DNA of 53,186 nucleotides from Methanobrevibacter sp. (GCA_017652345.1 JAGCBE010000491.1:1-53186); one strand, 5' to 3'. Positions 16,369 to 25,671 are shown, counted from the first letter of the stretch. Notes: generated from the sequence alone by a model not told the origin. Numbers and translations: made by a program.

Positions 16369-17986
16369 TTATAATAATTTAAAACCAATGAATTGACCTT
16401 TACCGCCGCCGGAAGTCAAAATGTGTTTCTTGGTTTCAATATTGTCTTCTTTTTGTGAACCATTACCACAAACAGCAACAAACTTGATATGTTTGTTTTT
16501 GTCTTTATCTTTTGGTTTCTTGACAGTTACATCAAATATGTTTGTTCTGTTAGTATGCATTTCAATTTGAGTATAAGCAAACTGTTCAAATCTAATACGA
16601 TAGATTTCTTCTGCATATGTAGTATTTTCATTCAATGCAGTAACAGCAATCTTCTCAAATATGTTTGTCAATGAATACGGATAAAGTTTAAAATCGTTCT
16701 TTGTTAAGGCTGGGTGGTTCCTGACCACTTTCTTTATGGTATTCAATTTGGATTCAACTTCACGAGTTCTTGTCCCAGCTTTCAAGGAAATGAAAAGCTC
16801 ATACAATTCCTCTAGATTTATAGCATTGGTTGAAACAAAACACATACCAACTGCCCAGCATGTGAAAGCATTCGTATATTTCTTTTCTGCACATTCTCTA
16901 ATTACATTTACAATGTTTTTCCATCTGTTATCCAATTTGGCACCAGTATATTTTCTATATTTTGGATTTACCAAATATGATTTCAAGAATGAAAGAATAG
17001 TTGAATTGTTTGCTGTATCAGATTTTGCAGAAATTGGTTTTTCTTCATTGACATCGTCTTTTAAGAATGACAATTTGTAATCTACAGCTGATTCATTAGT
17101 GGAATTAGACCATCTAACATATTCCATTTTTCCTGGAGGATTATCCATATCGTACAATTGACCTATGATTTCTACACCATTGATTTGTGTAAATCCACAT
17201 AGCAAAATGTATGGAATAAGAATTTCAGCTGCAACAACAGAAATGTTTGACCTATTGAAAAAATCATTTATAAGTTCAAAATTCTCTGGTGAATAAATGT
17301 TGTGAGTATTGAAATTGGTTCCTTTATGTTTGAAATTAAACATGTTGTACCAAACATTTATTTCTTCTTCATCTACACCAAGTGCAGCCAATTGATTCTT
17401 AATCTTCAATGAAAAACGATTAATTTCAGCAACAGTCAATTTGTTATTTTTGCAAACACCGTTTTAACAATACATTTGAATTTTGTACTTGTGATACAAC
17501 TTTATTTGCTTTTTCGTCTTTTTTAGGTGTCATTCTAAAATAGAATTTCTGCAATTCAACATATTCATCGTTGTCTTTGAGCATTACAGAAATACTCATT
17601 TTTGAATTATGGAACTTATTAGTGTCAATGACCCAATTTTCAGTGGTCTGTACATAATAATCGTCTTTTACATGTATAGGATTGTGAAGATAGTTTCGTA
17701 AATCATTGGCTATCTTACATCTATCACTATTGTCTGTAATATCAGTATGAACGAATATCTGAATAGGAACTGTTTTATCAGTAACATTCAAATATTTTGG
17801 ATTGATTCTATACTGTTCAATAACATTTTTGAGATAATCGTTAAAGAAATCAATTACAATCTTCAAATTTTCATTTTTAGTTGGGACTTTGTCTGTGTCA
17901 TAGAATGTCCAATTAGAAACTCCACTCATTGTGGATTCTATTAGCATATTTGTCTTGTCACACATCCAATCAATAAACTTATTCAT
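16369..17986 (-). CDS. large unknown protein joined by +1 frameshift at CGG 17461-17459
   Basis: From the ATG at 17986 (AGGAT ribosome site) the zero frame covers 175 codons to AAA-CGG-TGT-TTG-CAA-AAA-TAA. Skipping C17461 gives GGT-GTT-TGC-AAA-AAT-AAC and runs directly into the long frame to 16369, making about 538 residues. The downstream frame otherwise has only a TTG start. The first part is mixed alpha/beta. The second is helical with a glycine-rich C-terminus (SGGGKGQFIGFKLL) that hints at a nucleotide- or phosphate-binding loop. No family is recognised, and no replication role can be assigned from sequence. Confidence 0.65.
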
Positions 17987-18066
17987 TATAAATCCTATAT
18001 TGTGATATTCATTATTTATTAGGATTAAATGCTCTAAGTTTATATCACTTTCAAAATATAACAAAA

Positions 18067-18091
18067 AAGACCAACTTATTTAGTTGGTCTT
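18067..18091 (-). terminator. intrinsic terminator
   Basis: AAGACCAACT pairs with AGTTGGTCTT around a 5-nt loop, followed leftward by TTTTTTG. It ends the 100-residue gene at 18118-18420. Confidence 0.8.
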
Positions 18092-18117
18092 CATTTTTTG
18101 TTTGTAGCAAACTTAAA

Positions 18118-18420
18118 TTATGCTTCAACAGCTTCCCAAGAGAAGTGACCATGGCGTCGGCGATAGTCAACTTCACGGGAGTAAATCTTGTGCTTGCAAT
18201 CAATCTTGTTGTTGTGATGATGCTTGCGAATCATCTTCAAAACAGAACCCTTCGGTGCACGAGTCTTAACTGCGGCGACCGGTGCAGCAGGAACAATCTG
18301 TTCAACAGACATAGACTTGGTAGCCATGGGGCTAAACATGTCTACGCTATGCTTGGCGAGTTCAGCCATTTCGTTAGAGGAAAGTTCAATCTGGGTTCCG
18401 TTGGAAAGAGTAATAATCAT
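18118..18420 (-). CDS. basic 100-residue protein, separately transcribed
   Basis: The start MIITLSNGTQ at 18420 follows AAAGGAAAC. The N-terminal half is acidic. A Pro/Ala linker (VPAAPVAAV) leads to a strongly basic C-terminus (MIRKHHHNNK, REVDYRRRHGHF). It has its own strong promoter and terminator, suggesting high expression. A nucleic-acid-binding role is plausible from charge alone. No family is recognised. Confidence 0.65.
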   Translation of the reverse strand: MIITLSNGTQIELSSNEMAELAKHSVDMFSPMATKSMSVEQIVPAAPVAAVKTRAPKGSVLKMIRKHHHNNKIDCKHKIYSREVDYRRRHGHFSWEAVEA

Positions 18421-18463
18421 AGTTTTGTTTCCTTTTTTTGTTGAATTGTTTAACAATGGTGCT

Positions 18464-18492
18464 AATTTACAAATGAATACTTTGTTTGTCAA
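18464..18492 (-). promoter_or_regulatory. sigma70-type promoter
   Basis: TTGACA (18492-18487), 17 nt, TAAATT (18469-18464), about 45 nt upstream of the start at 18420. Confidence 0.6.
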
Positions 18493-18515
18493 TAGGTTTT
18501 AATGTAAAATAATAT

Positions 18516-18881
18516 TTACTCAAAATCATTTTCAAATGTCTTTTTCTTAATATCGGCTAAAGTATTTTTATATTCTTTCATAACAGTATTTAAATAATCT
18601 TTTAAATTTTCTTTTTTGATATTTGAGATTTCACACTGTCTACACGGCAGATGATAAGCATCATTCATCAAATCACGAATTTTATCAACATCCAATATTT
18701 CAATTATTTCATTATGACTGTATTCAAAAGTATTGTCTAATATCATTCCAAATGAATAATGTCCAATTGTTTGAATATTGATTGTAAAAGATTCCTTATT
18801 CCAGCGTTCAGTATTTCGTATGACAATAAAACCTAACATTTCAGCATATTCTGCAATTTCTTGCATTTCTTTTTTAGTCAT
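18516..18881 (-). CDS. small protein with C-terminal DF tail, 121 aa
   Basis: A helix-strand N-terminus (EIAEYAEMLGFIVIRN) resembles that of the gene at 19189-19554, suggesting these two are diverged paralogues. It ends TFENDFE. It has a CRQC pair. It is the last of four head-to-tail overlapping DF-tail genes behind the primase. Confidence 0.65.
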   Translation of the reverse strand: MTKKEMQEIAEYAEMLGFIVIRNTERWNKESFTINIQTIGHYSFGMILDNTFEYSHNEIIEILDVDKIRDLMNDAYHLPCRQCEISNIKKENLKDYLNTVMKEYKNTLADIKKKTFENDFE

Positions 18882-19192
18882 ACAAAATCTCCATTAATAT
18901 CCGCTTTTCTTTCATCCATTTCAAGTCTTTTTACAAATGTAATCAATTTATCAACCAATGTACTTTCAAATTCTTCTAACCATTCAAAACCTCTACCATT
19001 TCCGACTACGGCATATTTTGAACCAATTTCAACAAATTGAATACTTTCTTTGTGAGCATACACAGCCAAATAGTGTGTACCAATTAAAAATGTGTGAGTA
19101 TCAAAATTAATACCCATTACTTGCTTATTGAATGATTTGTCATAAACACAGCCATGAGTAATTAAACTTGATTTTAGTTCAGTATAAGTCAT
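18878..19192 (-). CDS. small protein with C-terminal DF tail, 104 aa
   Basis: A beta-rich body is followed by a short helix ending RKADINGDFV. Start and stop overlap both neighbours by 4 nt (ATGA). No family is recognised. Confidence 0.65.
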   Translation of the reverse strand: MTYTELKSSLITHGCVYDKSFNKQVMGINFDTHTFLIGTHYLAVYAHKESIQFVEIGSKYAVVGNGRGFEWLEEFESTLVDKLITFVKRLEMDERKADINGDFV

Positions 19193-19554
19193 TCAAAGTC
19201 CTTTTCTATATTTTGCATCTTTCGTTCCAAAATTACATTTTTGTAGTATAAAAAGCAATTGTCTAAATATTTTATTAACGATTTTTTATCAATTTCTTTA
19301 AGAGACAATTTCGCCATATCATCATTTATGTGAAAGATGGTATTATAAGCTCTATCAATTTCTTTTAGATCTTTAATAATAAGCACAAGCTGGTGAGATA
19401 TATCATGAAAATTCAATATATCTAAGTTACCGCAATTTGGCATACGAGCTATAAATTGGTAATCATCTCCATTAACCAATTCATCACCTTCGTGAATTAT
19501 ATACCCAAGATTACGAGCATATTCTTTTATTTCAAGTAAATCATCTAATGTCAT
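19189..19554 (-). CDS. small protein with C-terminal DF tail, 121 aa
   Basis: The N-terminus (LLEIKEYARNLGYIIHEGDE) parallels the gene at 18516-18881. The C-terminal basic helix ends MQNIEKDFE. ATGA overlaps lie on both sides. Confidence 0.65.
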   Translation of the reverse strand: MTLDDLLEIKEYARNLGYIIHEGDELVNGDDYQFIARMPNCGNLDILNFHDISHQLVLIIKDLKEIDRAYNTIFHINDDMAKLSLKEIDKKSLIKYLDNCFLYYKNVILERKMQNIEKDFE

Positions 19555-19940
19555 TTGAAATCCATCTCTAGCTTTCTTATCTTTTCTTTAGAATTTTTTT
19601 GTTTTTCCCAATATTGTCTTTTTTCTTTAAGTTCATTTATCAAATTAATCATTTGCTTTTTTGTATGATAAAGATATGTAATTTTGACCTTGTCTAATGG
19701 TCTCAAATAATAATAATTACCATTAATTGAAGGCCCATCAGGAACTAAACAAATTTCATAGTTCTTAAAATACACCATTTCATATTTATCATAAAATATC
19801 AAAAAGAATCCATTGTAGACAATACCACCGTTTACTACCCTAAGGTCGGTAGGATCTTTATCGTTAAAATGAAAATTCAAATAAGTTTTATTCCGACAAT
19901 CATTTGGAACTTCTAGTTCAATAAATTCTTTATAAGTCAT
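19551..19940 (-). CDS. small protein with DF tail, 129 aa; contains an unshifted in-frame CGG
   Basis: It is beta-rich and aromatic, ending KIRKLEMDFK. Codon 16 is CGG (19895-19893), and here the zero frame continues to the natural end. A +1 shift would stop after five codons (GGA-ATA-AAA-CTT-ATT-TGA). This is one of five apparent exceptions to the CGG rule. Either CGG is read as Arg here or this gene yields little full-length product. Confidence 0.6.
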   Translation of the reverse strand: MTYKEFIELEVPNDCRNKTYLNFHFNDKDPTDLRVVNGGIVYNGFFLIFYDKYEMVYFKNYEICLVPDGPSINGNYYYLRPLDKVKITYLYHTKKQMINLINELKEKRQYWEKQKNSKEKIRKLEMDFK

Positions 19941-20797
19941 TTTCCAATCTTATCCCATTCTTTTTGAAGTCGTTTAATCTGGTTATCGTATTTTTTGTCT
20001 GCCCAAGATGGTTTGATTTGTGAGAATGTAAAATAATCACCACCAACTTTTGAGAACCATGCTGCCAATCCAAATATACTATTGTGTCTCATACCTGGTG
20101 GAGCTTCTTCCATTTTTCGTTTTACATATTCAATGGCTCTAGTCATATCACCATTGAATTGAGTTCTCATTACTGCAGCTCTAGCAACAGATTCTTTATG
20201 TTGTTGTTTTTCAATGTCTTTACAGCGACTATATCCCATTTCATATCCAACAATGTTTTCAAAAAGATTGAACAATTTTCCACTATGGATATTCTTATAG
20301 TATGGAGCATTTTCATATGCAACCGCAGGAACTTTGAAAAATTGTGCTTTAACAAAACTAGCAGGGTCTACATGCTGGAAATAAGTTAATAACAAATGAT
20401 ATGGACTTAAATGATTATGTTCATTCAATTTGCAGAACATTCTATCAATTTCATATTCTTTATCTAGAAACAATAGAACTCTGAATTTGCTATTTGTTCC
20501 ATTGTAGGAATAACTTGTGTGTAAGATATATTGATATTCTTGAAACTGGTGTTCAAATTCTTTGAAGGTATAGTTGGTGTCATCATAATCAAGAATCAAT
20601 ATATTTGTTGAACCCATATTGTCGGTACATCTTTTTGAACCTTTAACAGTGCAAAATTTCCATTGTGGAATATTTGCTTTATCGTTTATGACTATGGGTT
20701 TTGTAACACATTCCAATATTTTCTTTTGCACGGTTTTATCCAATTCCTTGCATTTCATATCGGAATCAAATTGATTATTAATTAATTGTACTTGCAT
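19937..20797 (-). CDS. AEP-type primase with PriCT-like C-terminus
   Basis: The 286 residues show the archaeo-eukaryotic primase pattern of plasmid and phage primases: ILILDYDD (metal-binding aspartates), LHTSYSYNGTNSKFRVLLF, and VDPASFVKAQFFKVPA. The C-terminal third (GMRHNSIFGLAAWFSKVGG) resembles the PriCT helicase-contact domain. It would make primers for the gp41-like helicase. T4 itself uses a TOPRIM primase (gp61), so this would be a non-homologous replacement. The assignment rests on motifs only. Confidence 0.6.
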   Translation of the reverse strand: MQVQLINNQFDSDMKCKELDKTVQKKILECVTKPIVINDKANIPQWKFCTVKGSKRCTDNMGSTNILILDYDDTNYTFKEFEHQFQEYQYILHTSYSYNGTNSKFRVLLFLDKEYEIDRMFCKLNEHNHLSPYHLLLTYFQHVDPASFVKAQFFKVPAVAYENAPYYKNIHSGKLFNLFENIVGYEMGYSRCKDIEKQQHKESVARAAVMRTQFNGDMTRAIEYVKRKMEEAPPGMRHNSIFGLAAWFSKVGGDYFTFSQIKPSWADKKYDNQIKRLQKEWDKIGK

Positions 20798-20806
20798 TTG
20801 TTCTAT

Positions 20807-21730
20807 TTATGCTGTTTGTAGTTTCTTGACGAAATCGTCTGCTACATTCTTACTAGCTACATTTTTCAATTCTACATCAACTTCGTTTTCAATTCGTTTG
20901 ATTAAGTCTGCCAAATTTTCCTTTTGTTGTGGAATACCGACAGCATGAATGTGTCCACCACCCTTACCCAATCGTTTTGTGACATTGGCTAAGTTAATGT
21001 TGCTATCATCTGAACTTCTAACAGACAAATAACCATTGCGATAAATGATACACCATTCGTAACCATCTTTCCTAAGTGCATCTGCTACATCACTAATGTA
21101 AAGTTCGGATTCACAAACAACACCTTTATTGGATAGTTCTTGAATTGGAAGTTTGGCATAGTATTCATTGAACTGTTTTTGTTTTCTAACCAAGAATTGT
21201 TTTTCAGCTTTGGCTAATTCAATGTCACCTGTAAAGAAACGCTGAACGAACCAATTGAATCCCATTTCCCAGAATAGACTGTTGTATGCTTTACTACGAG
21301 GGTCTTTCAATAAGTACAAATCGTAGTCATTTGTAATATCCACAATGTCATTCAAGTGTTTCAAGCAATCATCGTGGTTAAAATATTCATAAGTCAATTT
21401 AGCACCACAAAACTTAGTGCATACATAAACATTCTGACCAGGATTATTATATTGGAGGGCACTTTCGTGGTGGTCTAACACCAATACCGGTTTACCAAAG
21501 GCTTGTACCTGTGTTAGATTTACTGGGCAGAAATCTGTAAAAATGACTGCGTCAAAATTATCACGCTCCTTAATCATTTTTGGTAGTATTTCATTTTCTC
21601 TTTCGTAGTTGATAATGTGTGTAATCACATTCTTAAAGTAGTTTTTTACGATTATGTTAGAGGTTGCCCCATCCATATCAACATGGGTAAAATTTAGAAT
21701 ACGAAGTTTAGTATTGTGAAAATAATTCAT
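20807..21730 (-). CDS. DHH-family phosphoesterase
   Basis: The start at 21730 (MNYFHNTK) is preferred to an upstream GTG-like codon in the terminator region. Motifs are FTHVDMDGATS, FTDFCPVN, VLDHHESAL, and GKGGGHIHAVG of the DHHA1 domain near the end. The family (RecJ/NrnA/NrnB) degrades ssDNA, oligoribonucleotides or cyclic dinucleotides using Mn. Its place between primase and gp32 favours nucleic-acid processing. Breakdown of a cyclic-nucleotide defence signal is an alternative. It has its own promoter at 21758-21786. Confidence 0.82.
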   Translation of the reverse strand: MNYFHNTKLRILNFTHVDMDGATSNIIVKNYFKNVITHIINYERENEILPKMIKERDNFDAVIFTDFCPVNLTQVQAFGKPVLVLDHHESALQYNNPGQNVYVCTKFCGAKLTYEYFNHDDCLKHLNDIVDITNDYDLYLLKDPRSKAYNSLFWEMGFNWFVQRFFTGDIELAKAEKQFLVRKQKQFNEYYAKLPIQELSNKGVVCESELYISDVADALRKDGYEWCIIYRNGYLSVRSSDDSNINLANVTKRLGKGGGHIHAVGIPQQKENLADLIKRIENEVDVELKNVASKNVADDFVKKLQTA

Positions 21731-21757
21731 TCTTATTAACCTATTAATTATTACAAC

Positions 21758-21796
21758 AATATAAAAAAGGAAGTACCATTTTTCAATAGTACTTCC
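21758..21796 (-). promoter_or_regulatory. composite terminator hairpin and promoter
   Basis: GGAAGTAC (21769-21776) pairs with GTACTTCC (21789-21796), followed leftward by TTTTTT, ending the gp32 transcript. TTGAAA (21786-21781) in the loop, a 17-nt spacer and TATATT (21763-21758) form the promoter of the DHH gene. Confidence 0.65.
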
Positions 21797-21824
21797 CAAT
21801 TTTTTGTTTAATTACAAACTGTAA

Positions 21825-22782
21825 TTAGTTGCCAGCCAATTTGGCGAAAAAGTCATCGGAGTCGGTAACTTCCTCGTCAGTAGAAGCTTCGGAATTTGGT
21901 GTGAACGAAGGTTCATCGTCATCATCACCACCAACCACAGCGGCAACAGCAGCGGTTGCAGCCTTTGCAGCAGCAGGTGTGCTACCAAGACCCATACCAG
22001 ATTCAAACAATGGAGCACCATTCTTGTTAAGATAAGCGTCCAAGATTCCCTGGTAATCCCTTACATCTTCTTCTTTGTGTTCGCAATCAGCCAAAGTGTA
22101 AAGTTGAGCTTCAACAGCATCAATTTCATCGTCGGTCAATTCAACGAAGGTCTTACCATTCCAACGGTTAATTGGCTTTGGTGAACCAAAATGAGAACCA
22201 TCGTTTTTAGTGAACTTACCGGTTTGGACTCCTTCAAACACAAAGTTAGCACCAGTCTTCCAGTCAAATGGATTGAATCCCTTGATTAATCCGGCTTCTT
22301 GGTCTTCGTGGTCTGTCATTGCTTCGCTAATAAGTTTCATTACGAGCGGACCAAATTCAAAACGGAATACCTTGCCTTCGGTTTCAGGTGCATTTGGGTT
22401 ACGCACAATTAGCACATTGGTAATATACTTTGGCTTGTATTTACCAAGTACATGATTTTTACCTTCTTCTCTACCATACTTCTTCCAAGCAGCACGGTTG
22501 TAATCGCAGATTGGGCATGGTTTGCCAAACTTACTCAAACAATCGCAACCAAACCAAGTACCATTCTGGAGTTGGAACATATGACTTCTGTTCTCAACGA
22601 ATGGACTGATTTCGTCTGGGTGGGAAGGAAGGAAACGCATTACCACACTATACTTACCATCATTGAGGACAGGTGTGAAAGCATTTTCTACCTTGTATGA
22701 TTTCTTGCTACCAGTTCCAGTTCCGGTTCTGAGCAGACTGAATCTGTGAGAAGTAAGAATTTAAATCGCGTTTAATTGGCAT
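21825..22782 (-). CDS. 32: ssDNA-binding protein (gp32-like), +1 frameshift at CGG 22725-22723
   Basis: The ATG at 22782 follows AGGAGATAA. Nineteen codons lead to AAC-CGG-AAC-TGG-AAC-TGG-TAG. Skipping C22725 gives GGA-ACT-GGA-ACT-GGT-AGC and continues to 21825, about 318 residues. The joined N-terminus is right for gp32: a basic start (MPIKRDLNSYF), then KSYKVENAF and VVMRFLPSHPDE, matching the T4 VIRFLPSKNDE region. A zinc-type Cys cluster (GCDCLSKFGKPCPIC) and EGKVFRFEFG follow. The C-terminus is acidic (DDDDEPS, TDSDDFFAKLAGN), the usual partner-binding tail. It coats ssDNA during replication, and the shift lies in the part that drives cooperative binding in T4. Confidence 0.88.
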
Positions 22783-22925
22783 ATTATTTTATCTCCTATA
22801 ATTTGTTCATCATTTCAATAGCACAAATATAAAAACTATTTTTCAAAAATTCCATACCAACAATTTTTTGTTAATCTAGAACTTCCGATTGTAGACAAAA
22901 CTACTTATGTTACCAAAATGATAGT

Positions 22926-23540
22926 TTATGTTTTTGTTATATTATGTCTGACAATACTCATACATTGAATGAATTTTTTATAGTCGGGGTCAGTAATTTT
23001 ACTTTCATCAATTTCAAATTTGCCCTTCATCCAGGCATAAATGAAACAATAGAAATTAACCTTACCAGCTCTAACTAAATCATACAACATATTTTCTTGT
23101 TGATTATTGACTTTATATACATCTATTTTGTTTTTGGTAAACTCGAAAAATGTGTCTTCCACATCAATCTCGTTTTCTTCAAGCTTTTTAATGTATTCAA
23201 AGTGTTTTTTTGTTTCTAATATTGTGTAAAATTTAATTAATTTTTTTATCTTGTCAATGTTATTGTATTCAAAAACTGTTAAAGGTTTAAACTCCACAAC
23301 AAATTTTCCAATTGTCGCAGCAACAACTTCCAATAGTGTAATCTGACCACAATTCAATGCATTAGCCAGGGTAATGAAGTGTACTGCTCCATCTTCCCAT
23401 CGTGGAGTCTTATTGTAATAGTGTGTTGTGAAATAATCAAAATCGTTTTCCATAAACTTCTTATACTGACCGGGTGTAGGGTGCTTAAGAAATTTATGCA
23501 ATTCACGAATAAGATTATATACACCGTCTTTATTATACAT
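22926..23540 (-). CDS. 59: probable helicase-loading protein (gp59-like)
   Basis: The 204-residue all-helical protein lies directly upstream of gp32 and downstream of the gp33-like gene, the T4 order 33-59-32. The start (VYNLIRELHKFL then a long helical body) and the C-terminal pattern (LYDLVRAGKVNFYCFIYAW, DYKKFIQCM) are compatible with gp59 (YIFKLLQSNIISFETFILL). gp59 loads the gp41 helicase on gp32-coated forks. The assignment rests on synteny, size and weak similarity. Confidence 0.5.
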   Translation of the reverse strand: MYNKDGVYNLIRELHKFLKHPTPGQYKKFMENDFDYFTTHYYNKTPRWEDGAVHFITLANALNCGQITLLEVVAATIGKFVVEFKPLTVFEYNNIDKIKKLIKFYTILETKKHFEYIKKLEENEIDVEDTFFEFTKNKIDVYKVNNQQENMLYDLVRAGKVNFYCFIYAWMKGKFEIDESKITDPDYKKFIQCMSIVRHNITKT

Positions 23541-23760
23541 CTAGTTCCTCAAATTCTACTCTGAAAAATTTATGTGAATACTTTACAAAATCAAGTAATG
23601 CTTCTTCTCTAGTGTTGAACTGACATTGACAAATGTAACCTTTGGTTAAGTTTACATATTGCCATTTAGAACCATCTTTAATTGGAATCAATAGAATTGT
23701 TCGCTTTTCATTATGGTTCTCTTTCTTGTATTCAGTAATCTTTAACGGTTTTTCGTCCAT
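23533..23760 (-). CDS. hypothetical protein, 75 aa
   Basis: It is a small basic N-terminus followed by a beta-rich part with a CQC pair and an acidic C-terminus (FEELDV). It is wedged between the gp33-like and gp59-like genes, overlapping the latter. It lacks the DF tail. No family is recognised. Confidence 0.6.
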   Translation of the reverse strand: MDEKPLKITEYKKENHNEKRTILLIPIKDGSKWQYVNLTKGYICQCQFNTREEALLDFVKYSHKFFRVEFEELDV

Positions 23761-23764
23761 TGTA

Positions 23765-24166
23765 CTATCCCAAATAATCTAAAAGTGAAAAGTCTTGTGT
23801 TTCTTCTTGTGTCTTGATTTTGAATCGTTTTTGAAGTTCATTCTTCAATGAAATGAAATTCATTTCGTCAAGACATTTCAAAGCAACTGGAGCATCCAAA
23901 TAATCATTGACTATGAAACACATTGCATCCAATATGTTCACTTCTTTGCTTTTGTTCATTTCGGACAAGCAAATGTTGAACTTATTGAATGGGTCTGTGT
24001 CATTTGAAATTACAGGCAACAATGATTTAGGTAAATGAGTAGCATCATCAATGTCTGAAAAATCAAATCCTTGTTTAGCCAAAAGATTAAAGAATTTTTC
24101 CTTGTAGCTTTTCTTATTTAACGCAGTATCATTGTACTCATTACTAATCAATGCTTCCAAATCCAT
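23765..24166 (-). CDS. 33: probable late-transcription co-activator (gp33-like)
   Basis: The 133-residue helical protein ends in FSLLDYLG, closely resembling the clamp-binding ends of T4 gp33 (TNTLDFLL) and gp55. The preceding helix (ILDAMCFIVNDYLDAPVALKCLDEM) parallels the gp33 segment around MVEEFGMSYLEATTAFLEE. In T4, gp33 bridges host RNA polymerase and the sliding clamp at TATAAATA promoters, and such promoters occur here at 550 and 14849. Position between helicase and gp59-like genes fits. Confidence 0.6.
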   Translation of the reverse strand: MDLEALISNEYNDTALNKKSYKEKFFNLLAKQGFDFSDIDDATHLPKSLLPVISNDTDPFNKFNICLSEMNKSKEVNILDAMCFIVNDYLDAPVALKCLDEMNFISLKNELQKRFKIKTQEETQDFSLLDYLG

Positions 24167-24178
24167 AATTCTTTCTCC

Positions 24179-25555
24179 TTAAATTTCAATATCTAAGTTA
24201 GTCAAGTCTGTTTCACTACTACCAGACAATGTGTTTGAACTAATCGTAGCAGATTTGTCAAATACACTAACCTGTGATTGTTGTACAGTTGACTGATTCA
24301 ATTCATATACACGCTGTTTTTCAATATCCACACCGAGTGTTGCAACCTGTCCCTTATTGTTTCCAAATCTAGTCTTCAACAATTGTACAGAATACATTCC
24401 TTGTTCCTTAAATTCAGGTGTCTGGGTGACAGCAATAATGGCATCAGCTTTAGTAGATACAGCATAAGAATCAGCAATATCATCCAAACCAACTTCAGCA
24501 CTATTGTAACCACCACGGTTTGTTTGTGCAGCTGAAATCACAGGTATTTCCCATTCTTGTCCAATTGCACGAACTTCCTGAGCAACCTTTTGTAGAATGG
24601 TATTAGTGTTCCAGTTCTGGTTCATTCTTCCATTAGGCACCATACAACCAATATAATCAATGAATATTATATCTGGTCTAAATTTTTTCTTCTCTTCCAA
24701 GTCCTTTAGAAGTGACTTGATTTGCATTGCATTGACTGATGCTTCAGGATAACCTTTAATCACCAAAGAATTGCCACCACATTTTTTCTTGAACAAAGTG
24801 AATGCTTTAGCAAATTCTTCTCTACTCATCAATTTGTATTGCTGTTGTGAAACATTGAACATATTTTGAGCAATACGAGTAGCAATCTTATTTTCACTAT
24901 CTTCAAACGAAATGTACAATACCTTGTTACCATTCAATATGAGATTGGTGGTGAGAGAACACATAAACAAAGTTTTACCAACATTGGTACTAGACATAAA
25001 CAATGACATACTATTTTCGTGGAATCCACCCATAAGCATATCGTCTAATGTCTTAATACCAGTCTTGAAAATCTTTTCCTTTGTGTTAGCATCTTCATAC
25101 AATCTTTGAGGGTCATCAAAGAAATCAAAACCAATTTCAGTATCAAACGAGAATGATTCAGCATCTGACAATTCATCAGCAAAGGAACCTTGAATATTTG
25201 TATAGCCATTTTTAACAAAATTTACAATCTTTTCGCTAGTGTTATACATTAATTTCTTTCTAACAAATTCTTCAATTTCCTTTAGAATGTAATCAGTATT
25301 TACTTCTGCATCTTCAATTGAAATGCAATCTTCAAATGTTTTTAATTCAGTTTCTTCAGTAATCATTCTACGAGATTCTAGCACATTTGGCATACGGCTA
25401 AAATTCGTATTGAAATCAATTATATGTTTTGCGATAAATTTACAGTCAATATCACTAAACCAAGTTTCATTCAATTCGGGCAAAACTTTAGAACAAACAC
25501 CTGGATTACTATACAATGATTTAATGATTATTCTTTCAAATTCATTCTGTTTCAT
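24179..25555 (-). CDS. 41: replicative DNA helicase (gp41/DnaB-like)
   Basis: The 458 residues match T4 gp41 in size (475). The N-terminal domain is helical. The RecA-like core has Walker A MSSTNVGKTLFMCSL near residue 190, LYISFEDSENKIATRI, Walker B IIFIDYIGCM, and ISAAQTNRGGYN with the Q/N-rich H3 motif, then LLKTRFGNNKG. It unwinds the fork 5' to 3' as a hexamer. It contains no in-frame CGG, so it needs no frameshift, unlike gp32, UvsX and the polymerase. Confidence 0.93.
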   Translation of the reverse strand: MKQNEFERIIIKSLYSNPGVCSKVLPELNETWFSDIDCKFIAKHIIDFNTNFSRMPNVLESRRMITEETELKTFEDCISIEDAEVNTDYILKEIEEFVRKKLMYNTSEKIVNFVKNGYTNIQGSFADELSDAESFSFDTEIGFDFFDDPQRLYEDANTKEKIFKTGIKTLDDMLMGGFHENSMSLFMSSTNVGKTLFMCSLTTNLILNGNKVLYISFEDSENKIATRIAQNMFNVSQQQYKLMSREEFAKAFTLFKKKCGGNSLVIKGYPEASVNAMQIKSLLKDLEEKKKFRPDIIFIDYIGCMVPNGRMNQNWNTNTILQKVAQEVRAIGQEWEIPVISAAQTNRGGYNSAEVGLDDIADSYAVSTKADAIIAVTQTPEFKEQGMYSVQLLKTRFGNNKGQVATLGVDIEKQRVYELNQSTVQQSQVSVFDKSATISSNTLSGSSETDLTNLDIEI

Positions 25556-25631
25556 ATTTACACCAAAAATAAAAATTATTTTATAAAAAATTTAAGTTCA
25601 TTAAAATTTGTTTAAGTGAAACTTAAATAAA

Positions 25632-25671
25632 AGAGAGTGTGCACTGTACACCTCCAACAGCACACACTCCC
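25632..25671 (-). terminator. terminator of the uvsX transcript
   Basis: GAGAGTGTGC and GCACACACTC form an imperfect GC-rich stem with a long loop, followed leftward by TTTTATTT. It lies just after the UvsX stop. Confidence 0.6.
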
